From contig JACGWO010000012.1 of NCBI GenBank assembly GCA_034509735.1, forward strand, positions 22,907,188-22,971,187: a DNA stretch of 64,000 bases. The letters are read 5' to 3'. The notes below the pieces were generated by a model, which worked only from the letters and a program-made list of their open reading frames with translations, ran no database searches and was not told where the DNA came from. This DNA comes from Sesamum alatum. Its lineage: Eukaryota > Streptophyta > Magnoliopsida > Lamiales > Pedaliaceae. The position numbers and the translations under genes were made by a program. Positions 48,886 through 60,400 of the stretch are shown one piece after another (positions within the stretch are counted from its first letter, which is position 1; every line of letters begins with the position of its first letter).

Positions 48886-49024
48886 AAAATGTCGGACACG
48901 TGTTGATCACGGACACATCTCAAATACGGCATAGGCGTGTCCAAAAATTTAAAATAAAAAAAAAAGAAAAGGACACGCTGTCGGACATGCCGTGTCCGTA
49001 TCCACGCATCGTAGTATATGCCGA
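48886..49024. repeat. TCGGACAC-type dispersed repeat, copy 2
   Basis: Contains TGTCGGACACGTG, GGCGTGTCCAAAAATTTAAA and CTGTCGGACATGCCGTG followed by CCGTATCCACGCATCG, matching the motif order of 36296-36540. The family is unknown to me. Confidence 0.6.
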
Positions 49025-49340
49025 TGCACGTGATGAAAAAAAAATTATTTGATCTGTAATAAGTAAAAATAAGTCAATTATGAGTAAATATATATTTTTA
49101 TTTAATTTTTTTGTCAATATCAGTAAATAAATAAATTTTGACTAACGGAGAGATCTATTTGTTACACAAACAATGTTAAGAATACTAGATGTGATTTTTT
49201 TTTCAACTATAGAAATTTATGTATAATTACATCAAATCTCATGAAACAGTATTGTCCGAACGAGTAAAATTGGAAGAGCATATATAGAACAAGAGCAATT
49301 GTATGATTACTGAAGAGAGAGAATAAGCAAATTTTTTTGA

Positions 49341-50525
49341 GGGAAAATTGCACTTTTGGTCCCATAGGATATACCATGTTGCACTTTTAATCCCATTATT
49401 TACGGGCTCAACACTTTGGTCCCACAGGAACCAAAAGTTTTGCACTTTTGGTCTCATCACCGTTAATGCTGTTAACTTATGGATGGAAAACCACTTTTGA
49501 AAGTCAAATGTGGTTTTCTATGGTTTAAAACCACTAAAATTTATAAAGGTGGTATTTTTCCAAATTTTGTCCCCAATTTGAAGATTCTTACTATATAAAA
49601 TGTATTTTAATAACTTAATTTAGCTAAAATTATGTAAATTTGGTTCATTATAATCCTTAATTTTATAATGATATTATTATAAATGAAATGTTAATTTTAT
49701 AATGATATTCATTATAATCCTTAATTTAGGCACATTTTTTCACAATGTTTGAGCGTCAATAAAACTTAGGGGAGTGAGAGTCAAGTGCCTTTTTTGACAA
49801 AATGAGTAAAAAGGTTTGTCACCATGACAAATCTTTCGGCTAAAATACATGCATCAAAGAAGAAGAAACCGAACACTTGAACTGTAATCAAATTTTTTGG
49901 TATTATTAACTTTTTGGGGATGTAATCAAGTTTTTCGGATGTAATTTTTTGGGCAAATTTGCATTTTTTTTGGCAATTGCAAACTTTGGCAATTCTTTTG
50001 TGAAGTGCAATTGCATTTATGTGCATAGTTGGCAAGGAAAACATGGCTCGATATGTATATTGCAAACAATTAAGTTGGTCATTTTCCCGTTCAATGCAAT
50101 CAGTTCACTTTTTGCTTTTAATTTTGCAATATTTTTTTTTGTAGTTATTCCAATTTTGCAATCACATAATTTAACATTTTATTTATAATAATATCATTAT
50201 AAAATTAAGGATTATAATGAATCAAATTTACATAATTTTAGCTAAATTAAGTTATTAAAATACATTTTATATAGTGAGAATCTTCAAATTGGGGTCAAAA
50301 TTTGGAAAAATACCACTTTTATAAATTTTAGTGGTTTTAAACCATAGAAAAACAGTTTTGACTTTCAAAGGTGGTTTTTCATACATAAGTTAACAACATT
50401 AACGGCGATGGGACCAAAAGTGCAACACTTTTGGTTCATGTGGGACCAAAAATGTTGAGCCCGTAAATAATGGGACCAAAAGTGCAACAAGGTATATCTT
50501 GTGGAACCAAAGGTGCAATTTTCTC
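49341..50525. mobile_element. Large foldback element, family G
   Basis: A 1.2-kb hairpin. The left arm opens GGGAAAATTGCACTTTTGGT and the right arm closes ACCAAAGGTGCAATTTTCTC; the arms pair for about 390 bp, through CCGTTAATGCTGTTAAC and CATTTTATATAG motifs. The flanks TTTTTTTGA (49332-49340) and TTTTTTCGA (50526-50534) agree at 8 of 9. The unpaired centre (about 49735-50160) contains short AT-rich open frames on both strands with no known domain, so it does not look like a transposase. Confidence 0.88.
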
Positions 50526-50534
50526 TTTTTTCGA

Positions 50535-51605
50535 ATGATGTATTGTTGATTTAGTTAACACATTAAAATTAAATGTACATCAGAAGTAGTTATTCTAATT
50601 CACTTCCTTGTATTGGTATACTCGATGTGTGTGCTTAAATTGTCTCAAATTAAAAATAATATTTATATATATACTTTAGGAGGAATTTTTTTTTTTTTAA
50701 TGTATTTGAATAATTATATGGAATAAAATAGTTAAAGAAGTTTGAACGATAGTCCCGTAGGAGAGAGAAGTAAGAGAAAAATATATGTTAAGAGAAAAAG
50801 TATATACAGCTCAACATAAGAGAAATTAAAACAAGAAAATAAAAGAGAAAGGATTTGCACTTTAATTCTTAAGTCATTATTCATATTACTGAAATAATCA
50901 AAAAATTTGAAAGTAACATAAATATGATGTAATAATTGAAGTGGAGTACAAAGTACTGAAATGTTAGTGAAAATGAGTGTGTGGAGTACTAAAAATGAGT
51001 AGGGAGCTCGTAGCTTTATTGCTGGTTGAGAGCAAAAAGTTTGGGAGTATGAAAGAATCAAGTTATCATTGTGACTGCATTATAACCCCTATTTATAGGT
51101 CGATTGGAGTAGAATTTGAAAGTTAGTTGCTGTAGTGATACATCGTTTGAAAGCTACGTGTATTAGCTGATTAATAAAAGAATGCATTGAGATTTGAACT
51201 TATCTAGATGGAAATATGACCGACTGAATGAGGCATGCCCCGAAATCTAGGGAGTTTGTTACCTACTGTTGTCAGGTCAGCCGCCGTGGATCTAAAGAGA
51301 GTTTGTTTGACACTTTTCAGTATGATGTGTTTCGAAATGTTGAAAATATGTATGACATGAAATTCTTATTGTTTTCTGAGTCTCTTGTTGTACTGAACTC
51401 GTTTTTAGACCCCGCCAGATTAGTATAAATCCAAAGACTATGAGCTTGATACTTTACTCATAGGCCAATAGGGTTAGGCTTGCTAGGTTGATCATTGGGG
51501 GGGCTCATTTTCTTTGTTTTGAGTTTTACGAAAAATGGTTGAGGGGGCATCAAATAGTATCAACCATACATAATTTTCTGGGACAAAAAAGAATAATAAT
51601 TTTTA
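50535..51605. other. Spacer with an LTR-like or promoter-like segment on the minus strand
   Basis: From 51099 towards 50743 the minus strand reads CCTATAAATAGGGG (TATA box), then CT-rich leader-like sequence, ending CTATCGTTCA at 50743. That is the usual look of an LTR promoter and its CA end. No partner LTR, internal sequence or target duplication was found, so a solo LTR is only a candidate. The ORF at 51228-51428 has no recognisable domain. Confidence 0.4.
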
Positions 51606-52093
51606 GGCAAAATTATGCTTGTAGTCCAATAGGATAGGGGGTTCACAACTTTTAATCCTCTACTTTATGAAATTCTTAAAACAATCCCAAAATTGAGAAA
51701 ATCAGAGATATTCAGTTCTATATTTTACGAAATTTTCAAAATGGTCCTAAATTGGGAAAGTCGACACAGTTAGTCTTATGTCAAAGTTTCTATCAGCAAA
51801 ATAGACGGCAAAGGCACATGCAATGTGCACGTCCATCAATTGTGTGAGCAGTCAAGCTAACGGACATGCGCATTAATTGCACGTGTCATTACAATCTATT
51901 TTTTTTAATGAAACTGGGACATGGGACTAAATATGTCGGTTTTTCTAAATTTTTGATCATCTTGAAAATTTCATAAAATAGAGGACTAAATGTATCGAAC
52001 TTTTTCAACTTTTGGCATTTTGAATATTTTATAAAGCAGATGACTAAAAAGCTTTAATCCCCTATCCTACGGGAATAAAAGTTTAATTTTGCC
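51606..52093. mobile_element. Foldback element, family H
   Basis: Left end GGCAAAATTATGCTTGTAGT, right end ATAAAAGTTTAATTTTGCC; inner motifs pair (CCAATAGGATAGGGG with CCCCTATCCTACGGG; CTATATTTTACGAAATTTTC with GAAAATTTCATAAAATAGAG). Loop near 51850 with CATGCAATGTGCACG. Flanks TAATTTTTA and TATTTTTAA resemble a shifted 8-9-bp duplication but are low-complexity. No coding capacity. Confidence 0.75.
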
Positions 52094-52102
52094 TATTTTT
52101 AA

Positions 52103-52995
52103 TATACAATACGCATGTTTGCAAATTTTGAATTTTTATGCATATTCGGTATTAATTAATATTATTATTTAGGAATAGAATACTTTTCCCTCAAAAAAGA
52201 TAATGATTGGTCATCCCGGAGAGCATATGTAGATTTACTAATAATCCATACATACTTAGCCAAAGAGGAGAAATTTTTTGGGGTTCAACCAAATGCTATA
52301 AGACATTATGGCATTATTGGTGTGAATTTTGCATATGTATTGTTTTGGTTTAAATACATTTTTATTCCTAACTTACAACAATGAACCTTGGCGAAAATAA
52401 AGAATTGGGAATATTAAAAAATAAAAGATCAAAATGCTACTCTAAAAAGTTAAAAAATAAAAACGTCAAATAACTTTATGTTACACGAGCAAAAATACAT
52501 TTAATCATTGTATTTCCAACACATTTTTTTTCACCCCCAAGTGTAGAAATATTATTATTTTTTATTTCTAATAGTTTCTATATGATCGAATTAATATCCG
52601 TCGCGCGTGCTTGGCATTAGAAAAAAAATTCTAATCTAACGAATGAAATAATTTTCTTTATTTATTAATAGCTTATACTTTTAAGGGAGTGTTGCAATAG
52701 CTCATTAGGAAAAAAAAGTAAAAAACTGATAATTTACAAAAAAAGTTGGATTGTATATACAACATAATAAAGAATTTAGAGTGTCACAGAAATAGTGAGA
52801 AGTAGAGAAAGGTTAATTTGGGATTGTTTGGGAAAAATAACTTCTAAAGTTTTAAGAAAAAAATTGATTGGAGAAAGATATATAATTCAATTTAAGGAGG
52901 GAAAAAATAAAAAAAAATCATATTATAAAAGACCAAAATTGCTATAAGCATTTAAAAAAAAATTCCTCAGGTGTTTCTAATTAACTTTTGGTTCA
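52103..52995. other. AT-rich spacer, no gene seen
   Basis: AT-rich sequence with poly-A and poly-T tracts. No long open frame or motif recognised. Confidence 0.5.
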
Positions 52996-53165
52996 AACTG
53001 TTTTATCATAATTACAAATACTTTTTTATTATTTAAAAAATTACAAATATCCTCTGAAATGAGCGGTCGTTTAACAAATCCCTCCTCATGACAGCCCATT
53101 ATAAGGGATTTTTGTTAGACGACCGTTAATTTCAGAGAGGGTATTTGTAATTATAACAAACTTCA
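52996..53165. mobile_element. Small foldback element, decayed
   Basis: The arm with TCATAATTACAAATAC, CTCTGAAATGAGCGGTCGTT and TAACAAATCCCT (to about 53085) pairs with AGGGATTTTTGTTAGACGAC, CGTTAATTTCAGAG and GTATTTGTAATTATAAC (from 53104). Ends are approximate and no target duplication is clear. Confidence 0.55.
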
Positions 53166-53628
53166 AAAGAGCCCGTTATAATTTACCTCCTCAAATAACT
53201 ATACACTGTGTATTCAACATCGAGTGTAAAATCTACAAAATCTTAAAACGAGCTACAAAATAACATTTCTAATTAAATAAAATACTATATACATATATAT
53301 TTTTAGTTTTAGGACAAGCACATCAATGTAACAGTGGTAGGCAACAAAAACATTGTCTCATGCAAATGACGTTTTGGTGATGGGGTTGGCTCACATGGGC
53401 CCTAATTAATTTCCCAATTTCATTTTCGTCTACTGAAATTATTAGTCTGTCCAATATTATTGTCCAAACATTAACCTATCTTCATCAATTTTCCCTTTTT
53501 CTTTGTTTTAATTACAATTTTAAAAAGTTTTGCCATCATTGCAAAACCACAATTATTGACAACAAGATTGCAATTCCGCGTTTGGTATGAGGATATTACA
53601 TATTTTCAATCTCGATTATTATTTTATA

Positions 53629-53803
53629 GGGAAATTCTAGCTCGCATCAAGTTCGGTCAAATCTGAATCAATTATATGACAAGTGCAATACACTTGTCGT
53701 GTGATTAGTGTACAATATAGGGAAAATGACCAATCACATAGCAAGTGAGATTTGCTATATGATTGGTTTGGTACGACCAAACTAGGTTCGGATAAGAATT
53801 TTC
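53629..53803. mobile_element. Short MITE-like inverted-repeat element, 175 bp
   Basis: Begins GGGAAATTCTAG and ends AAGAATTTTC, with paired inner motifs (TAGTGTACA region in the middle, GACAAGTG with TTGCTATATG). The flanks 53620-53628 and 53804-53812 are both TATTTTATA, a perfect 9-bp target-site duplication. It is the smallest well-bounded member of the foldback class here. Confidence 0.88.
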
Positions 53804-53862
53804 TATTTTATAAGATTATGGAAGTGTTTGTAATAGTTTTCTTATTTCTGTGGTGAAATAAA

Positions 53863-54807
53863 GGGAAAAATGTATTTTGGTCCTTTTTTAGGGCGTGGCA
53901 CTTTTTAATCCAGGTCTATTTGAAAATAGCAATTCATGACAGTAATGTAAAAAAGTGGCAATTTCGGGCCAAAAACCCTAATTTGGCCGAAATTGGTCAC
54001 TTGTCCAGTAACCATTTTACATGCGGATTAAAAAAATAAAATTTTCTTACATAGCAGGTGATTTGGCAACCATAGTGAGGTGTCATGGTGACATGTTTTA
54101 TTTAAGGCTAAAATCCATTTAAATGGATAACTTTTTCTTAAATATATATTATTTAAATATCAAAATAAAATTTTAAATTTTATACCAAATTGATAAATTA
54201 AATTAAAATCATGTTTAAAAGATAAATATACTAAAATTCAATTTTCAAATTTAAATATCTATATCAATATAAATTTTAATAAATATTAACAATTATATCT
54301 TATTAACAATATTTAAATGATATTTAGTTTGAATATATTTAATAAATTATATTATTTACTATAAAAAATTTTAAATTTTAAAAATTATTGTTTTTCTTTA
54401 AAAAATTAAATCAAATTTCTTAACATTTTTTATTTTTATTTTTTTAAAATTTTATTTAATTAAATTTTTTTAATTTTTTTTTAAAATTAAATTTTATTTT
54501 GATATTTAAATAATATATATTTAAGAAAAAACTTATCTATTTAAATGGACTTTAACCTAAAATAAAACATGCCACCATGCCACCTCACTATGGTTGCCAA
54601 ATCACCTGCCACATAAGAAAATTTTTATTTTTTTAATCCACGTGTAAAATGGTCGCCAAAAAGGCGATCAACTCCTGCCAAATTAGAGTTTTTTGGCCTG
54701 GAATTGCCACATTTTTAAAATTATTATCCTAAATTGTTATTTTCAAATAGACTTGTACTAAAAGTGCCACCACCCATAAAAAAATAGACCACAATTGTAT
54801 TTTTCCC
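53863..54807. mobile_element. Foldback element, family J
   Basis: Left end GGGAAAAATGTATTTTGGTC, right end ACCACAATTGTATTTTTCCC. Long paired arms include GCAGGTGATTTGGCAACCAT with ATGGTTGCCAAATCACCTGC. The flanks TGAAATAAA (53854-53862) and GGAAATAAA (54808-54816) agree at 8 of 9. The centre is very AT-rich. No coding capacity. Confidence 0.88.
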
Positions 54808-54816
54808 GGAAATAAA

Positions 54817-55629
54817 TTGTGAAAAAAGCTGTAAGTTTAACTGTAGTGTAAATTAGGAATGTTACTGGAAAAGTGAAAAGCGACAAAACAAGTTGAAGTT
54901 TGAATTTTTGGAGAATTATATATAAAGCTTAATATTTAATCCCACATAAGTTATAGAAATTGGTAGGCAGAAACTTATGACGTTTGGTTTAGATGAGGTT
55001 AATTTGGGAGGTTCGATAGCGTAAGTCGTAAATGAAAAATACTCTTTTCAACATGTTTTTTTTTTTCTTTTTTAGCAAGAAGAAGTGGAATTAAAGAATA
55101 TTTTATTCACAGTAGGCGTTATTTATTCAATTACATTACAAAAAAAATTAATTATTCTCTATAGGAGAAAATATAATTTTAGTCTTGTAATTTTAGGGAG
55201 TGGTATTTTTTGTTTTGCACGAATTGATTTTATCAATTTAGTCATGTATTTTTTAATTTTGATAATTTTAATCATTTTTTTTCTTCTAAAATTCACAATT
55301 TAATTGAAACATGTGCAACTAACATGTGAACTTTCCGTGTACAAGATAAAAATTGTCAAACTTCCATATATAGAGGACGGAAATTACAGTTAAGTCTTTT
55401 TTTTTTTTAAATGTACTGCCTAACATTTTTTTTTTATTTTGTTGGCATAGTAATTAATTATTATATTCTGCCAATTAACAAATTGTTTCTGTCATTTGTG
55501 AATAGAATTCCCCATGCATAATTTGGATTTTTTTTTTTCACTCACCAATGTGGAAATCTAAAATCCTGGTTTTCAAAAACCATCTATATCATTAATTGTT
55601 GCCCCTCAAATATTTTTCTTAAAAGTCTA
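54817..55629. other. AT-rich spacer, no gene seen
   Basis: Poly-T rich sequence. The ORF at 55085-55303 is low-complexity hydrophobic and not convincing. Motifs such as TTTTAGTCTTGTAATTTTAG near 55170 look like a single foldback arm. Confidence 0.5.
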
Positions 55630-56320
55630 AGAACAAGGAAGTGGGCCCTGGCCGAGTAGACTAACAGGTGAAAACCAGATGGCCCAAGGAATAAGCCCTA
55701 GCCCATAAGGCTATACTATCTTTACTAACTTGACAGGTTCAAGAAGAATGTTTATTTCAGCAAGCCTAGTCAGCATACAACAAGGATTCCACGTTACATA
55801 GGTGGCTGACACGTGGGGATACCTTATATTAAAAAATCTCCAACAAATTTTTAAAGATACAATGGAATCCACATTTTACTTAACAAGTAACTGATTTCCA
55901 AAAAAATTGGGACATGGCAAGACTTAGTAAAACAGTCTTATCTCAGTCAATATTTATCCAAATCCTATGCAGTTTTTTCCAAGAAGATAGCTTACTCTTG
56001 TAGCTCTCAAAAGCGTACAGAACTTTTTAATTGCACTCTAAATCTGACTCCACGGTCGTCTATAAAATGACCCTTTGTGCAGTCATATTATCAAGTAACA
56101 TTCTTCTGTCTCAAAATTACACACTCACTCACTCACTTTCTTTATAATTCTAAGTTATTCTAAGCTCACTATACACGAATTTATCACTTCACAATCACAC
56201 TTCACCATTATTCTCATTAGATTCAAGTTTTCGGTTTATTTTATTCAGTAAGAACTAACTTAAACATTGGAGTGCTAACTCATATTTGTAGGTTAGTCCC
56301 CTTTTATCTTGAAATTTCCG
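55630..56320 (+). repeat. LTR-like segment, candidate solo LTR
   Basis: Composition changes to a more balanced base content. It contains a TATA box TCTATAAAATGACCC (56060-56074), a leader with CACTCACTCACTCA, and the segment AACATTGGAGTGCTAAC, which resembles the 3' end of plant Ty3/gypsy LTRs. No second copy, coding region or target duplication is visible, so the ends are approximate. Confidence 0.45.
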
Positions 56321-56486
56321 TAAAGACCCTCGACTTTTGTGGCGTTGCTATACCCTATGCATCATTAATAAAGAATCGATGAATTTTCAAAAATAGATAA
56401 TTATATTTAATCATATTTGAATATTTACTTATGTAATATTAATGAGATAAATGATTACATAAATAAAGCAAAGGTAATATATAATG

Positions 56487-56925
56487 AATTCTCTTGAAAT
56501 TTGACATAATTATTAATACCCCTCGTTGTTTGGAGAATTATTAGTACCCCCGATGTTTGATAAAATTATGTAATCACTGGATGGAGGTCTGGAATCATCA
56601 ATTTTGCCCTTGCTATATTTGTTTGTAATTGGAAATTTGTAAAAAGAAAAATAAAGAGCCGATGATGTGGAATTGAAAAAAAATTGAAAATTTATAAAAA
56701 AAAATTATCCACTTAGTCCATAAAAAAATTTCAAAAAATAAATAAAAATAGAATTCATAATCCACAAACGCATTTCAACCAGTTCACGATAAATGGACGG
56801 AATAATGGGAACTAACTGATTGGCTTAGTTGTTGGGCGGCCGTCAAAATTACGAGGGTATGGTAATTTTCTAAACAGCGTGAGGATATTTATAATTATGT
56901 CAAACCTCAAAAGGGTTAATTCTAA
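56487..56925. mobile_element. Foldback element, family M, decayed
   Basis: The left arm TTTGACATAATTATTAATAC then CCCTCGTTGTTTGGA pairs with the right arm AAACAGCGTGAGG then ATATTTATAATTATGTCAAA. The outer ends are degenerate and no clear duplication is seen. Confidence 0.6.
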
Positions 56926-57150
56926 TTTTCTTTTAATCTTAAATTTGTAGAATTTTGAGATCCTCAGCATATAGGGCCTAATTTCAAATTCAAGATTTTC
57001 ATAAGTTGAACTATTAATTCAATATATACTTGAACAATGAAAGTAATTCTCTTGATTAAGTGTATATTTTATGATATAAACCACTTTTATTACTAATAAA
57101 TATATACATTAGGTCTTATTCGTATCCACATTTTTTTTAATTTTCAAGAA

Positions 57151-57447
57151 CTAGTCGTCGTAGCACGCCGTTCCTGTGAACAGCGTGCATATAATAAATA
57201 AAATTTTTACGCTTTAAAATATATTATATATAAAAGTAAAACATATAAACTAACATATCACATTAAAAATAAGAAGAAAAGAATGAAAAAACTAATTTAT
57301 CGATTAATATAAAATTTAAAAAATTGAATAAAGTAGTTATCATATCAGTTGAGCGTAATTTTTGGCATTACAAAAAACTGGTGCAATGGTGTCATTAACC
57401 GTCACCTGTAAATAAAAAAGAGGTTGTTTTTTATATAATAATATAGA
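57151..57447 (-). mobile_element. Non-autonomous Helitron, 297 bp
   Basis: Read on the minus strand, it starts TCTATATTATTATATAAAAA and ends CTAG (57151-57154). Eight bases inside the CTAG end is a GC-rich hairpin (57163-57188): GCACGCTGTTC, loop ACAG, GAACGGCGTGC, paired except for one G-T. It sits between host A (complement of 57448) and T (complement of 57150) with no target duplication. TC start, hairpin, CTRR end and A-T insertion are the Helitron hallmarks. No Rep/helicase coding, so it depends on a partner. Confidence 0.85.
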
Positions 57448-57945
57448 TATGAGAGAATGAAATATCAGAATTGTGGATACCATAAAATGAAATTGCGTGT
57501 ACCCATTTTAGATACTTTTATTCCGTCGAAAAAAAAAAAAAGAAATCTTGAGAATTAATGACTTAGAATTCAAGATATTATGACAAAAAGTAGTTAGATA
57601 TTTTTCTTAATTTCAAGGTCTAAATTTTCATAATATTGAATTGAAGTGACAGTTGAATGACCAAAAATTATGGCTTTGTTATTCTTCAGATTATCTTTTC
57701 CAACAATGATGATAATGATTAATTTTGTGCTAATGATTGATAAATTGAAGAAATACTTTTCCAACATCTCTCTTTGGCCCTAGTTTGTGGGTTAAAATTA
57801 TAATTTTTATACCTTTTTAGTTTAAGTATCTGTTTGCTATGCAATTGAGCAGGTTAAAATTGTATTTTGAATGCAAATGCAAATTTGTTATATCGACATC
57901 TTCTGAGGATAAGTTTAGTTACACATTCTGTCCTTTATAAAATTA

Positions 57946-58334
57946 CTAGTCGTTGTGGCGCGTTGTTCTTGTGTGCATATAATAAATAATTTTTACATTT
58001 TAAAATATATTATAAATAAAAGTAAAATATATAACACATCACATTAAAAGAAAGAAAAAAAACTAATTTATCAATTAATATAAAATTTGAAAAATTGAAT
58101 AAATAGTTATCTTTATCAATTTAAGGTTATTTTTGGCATTACAAAAAATCGGTGCGGCGGTGTCATTAACCATTATTCATGCGTAAAAAAGAGGTCTTTT
58201 TTTTTTATAATAGTATATATAGTATATATATAAATACATAAGGATATTTTTGGTAATCTTAAAATTTGGTGTTGCGGTGTAACTAACCGTTATTTATTAT
58301 TGAAAACAAGGTTTGCTTTATATAATAGTATAGA
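57946..58334 (-). mobile_element. Non-autonomous Helitron, 389 bp, related copy
   Basis: On the minus strand it starts TCTATACTATTATATAAAGC and ends CTAG (57946-57949), again between A and T. It shares most of its body with 57151-57447. Two differences: the 3' hairpin has lost about seven bases, and the 5' part is partly duplicated, with two motifs of the form GGTG..CGGTGT..AACCRTTATT, each followed by TATAATAGTATA. Confidence 0.8.
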
Positions 58335-58335
58335 T

Positions 58336-58682
58336 AAGTACATCATCTGGAATGGTAGTTATAATTATAAGTACATCCTCTTGTTAAGGAGAAATTTTTT
58401 AGAAATACACTCCTAAAGGAGTTAAATTATATTGACACTCCTAAAGAGGTGTATTTGTAATTTTGGAAAGAGTGAGGGTGTTTGTGCAATTAATTTTTTT
58501 TATAAAAAAAACATCACATACAATGCACATGTAAAAAACAACACATCACATTGTCCTTAAATATCATATGTACACTACATGTGATGTTTTTTTCAACAGA
58601 AAAATCAACCGAAATACGGTTATATATGAGAAAAGTGCAAATTTCGCAAAGTTGAGCATGGTAAGTTGATAAAAAAAAAGAA
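58336..58682. other. Spacer with single-arm repeat debris
   Basis: Contains AGAAATACACTCCTAAAGGA followed by CACTCCTAAAGAGGTGTATT, motifs like those of 60028-60226, but no complete inverted pair. No gene. Confidence 0.45.
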
Positions 58683-59937
58683 GAGATAATTACATTTATA
58701 CTCCTTTACCTATTGTTCATTTACATAAACCACCCCTGCATTTTGAAAAATTACAGAAACCACCCCTGACAGCCTTTAAAACCCAAAAATACCCCTGTTG
58801 ACTTAGTCAAACTTTAATATAAATTTTGAATGACATAAATGCCCTTAGGGGTGCTTCTGTAATTACAAAAAGGTAGAGGGGTGTCAATGTAATATTTATA
58901 AGTAATATGACCCCATATTTTTTTTATTATTTATATCAAACTTAAATTTAAGTTTAAAATATTTTATTAAATTTTATTTTATTGTATCTTTACATAAATG
59001 ACACCTTTTAATAATTCAAATATTAAATTATTCAATTAATATATTACTAAAAATTAGTTACTAGGCTATACATTTAAAGTAAAATTATTACACTTGTATA
59101 AATTATTTTAGATTCTTAAAATTCAAAGATTATTTATCCACTATGTTTATTTGTATTTAAATTTTACTATAATTAATAAATTATACATATATGTATATAT
59201 ATATATATTTATACATGTTATAAAAAATATAAATGTATATATGTAATATATTTATATTTTTGTACATACATATTAGATAGCGGACAAAAGCAGAGGAGGA
59301 CGAGTACGAAGGCGGACGAAAGCGGAAGAGGGGCTAGACGCATGCGGGGAGGTGACGAGGAGGGCACAAGCGGGGCGACAGGGGTGAGGGATAATTTTTT
59401 AAAAAATTAATAATTTAAAATATATTTTTAATAATAAATTATTTATTTTACTAATTCTGATATGATTTATATAAAATTCATAAATTATTTTGGATGATAA
59501 TATAGAGGATAAATTAATTTTTAATTTTAATAATTTCAAATAATTTATTCAAGTATGATAATTTTTAATTTAAACTTATACTAGTAACTGATTTTGTAAA
59601 TATATATTATTGGAATATATTATATAGAGATTCAATTAAAATAATTAATAACATAATTTTTTAAAATTTAAGTTTGATATAAATAATAAAAAAAATATGG
59701 GGTCATATTACTCATTCTCATAAATATTACATTAATACGCCCTCTACCTTTTGGTAATTACAGATACACCCTAAGGGCATTTCTGTCCTTCAAAAATTAT
59801 ATTAAAGTGACCAATTCAATAATAGGGGTATTTTTGTGTTTTAAAGACTGTCAGGGGTGGTTTTTATAATTTTTCAAAAGGCAGGGATAGTTTGTGTAAA
59901 TGAACAATAGGTGAGGGGGTGTAAATGTAATTATCCC
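58683..59937. mobile_element. Foldback (MULE-type) element, family C copy 2, with GC-rich cargo
   Basis: Left end GAGATAATTACATTTATAC, right end GTAAATGTAATTATCCC, with long arms matching those of 6562-8126 in order. The GC-rich central block at 59276-59393 matches the block at 7413-7528 and is again preceded by a TA microsatellite. Unlike copy 1 it has only a single copy of the roughly 240-bp arm segment. Flanks are A-rich (8 of 9 agreement), consistent with but not proving a target duplication. Confidence 0.88.
59276..59393. other. GC-rich cargo block, second copy
   Basis: About 118 bp with GAGGAGGACGAGTACGAAGG and GCGGACGAAAGCGGAAGAGG, aligned with 7413-7528 over its whole length with scattered substitutions and small indels. 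Confidence 0.6.
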
Positions 59938-60027
59938 AAAAAAAAAAGAGAAAGAAAAGAAAAGATGGTAAAGTGCAAAAAACATGCATGGTTCGGATGG
60001 CAAAATGTAATTTACCCTTTTGAGGTC

Positions 60028-60226
60028 AGATCTAATTACGCAAACATCTCTTGTCTTTGACAAATTATAAATACATCCATTATGTTGTAATTGTAGTACA
60101 AGTACACCTGTATTCATGATATAATTTTACAAATACACCCCTGAGTTAAATTACATTAACACCTCTTTAGGAGGTGCATGTACTTCTTGTTTTTCAAAGA
60201 GCATGAAGTATTTGTATAATTAAATC
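60028..60226. mobile_element. Small foldback element, family P
   Basis: AGATCTAATTACGCAAACAT then TCTTGTCTTTGACAAA on the left pairs with TTTTCAAAGAGCATGAAG then TATTTGTATAATTAAATCT on the right. A left-arm copy (GGTCTAATTACGCAAAATAT) recurs near 60849 without its partner. Confidence 0.55.
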
Positions 60227-60400
60227 TAATTTTATGGGTATCAAGTTAATTTACCCATTTAGCAATTAGTTTCTTTCGCCATTATTTATTGAACTCAATT
60301 ATTTATTTTGTAAATAAATTACATTTTTGTCACTCACAGCCAAGATTTATTTTCTATATGGAAAGCAAAAAGCAGGAGCAAATATATATATTTATATATT

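Noticed and set aside
49781..50065. 94-codon minus-strand frame in the family G loop as a transposase
   Set aside because: Too short, AT-driven composition, and no catalytic or zinc-binding motif.
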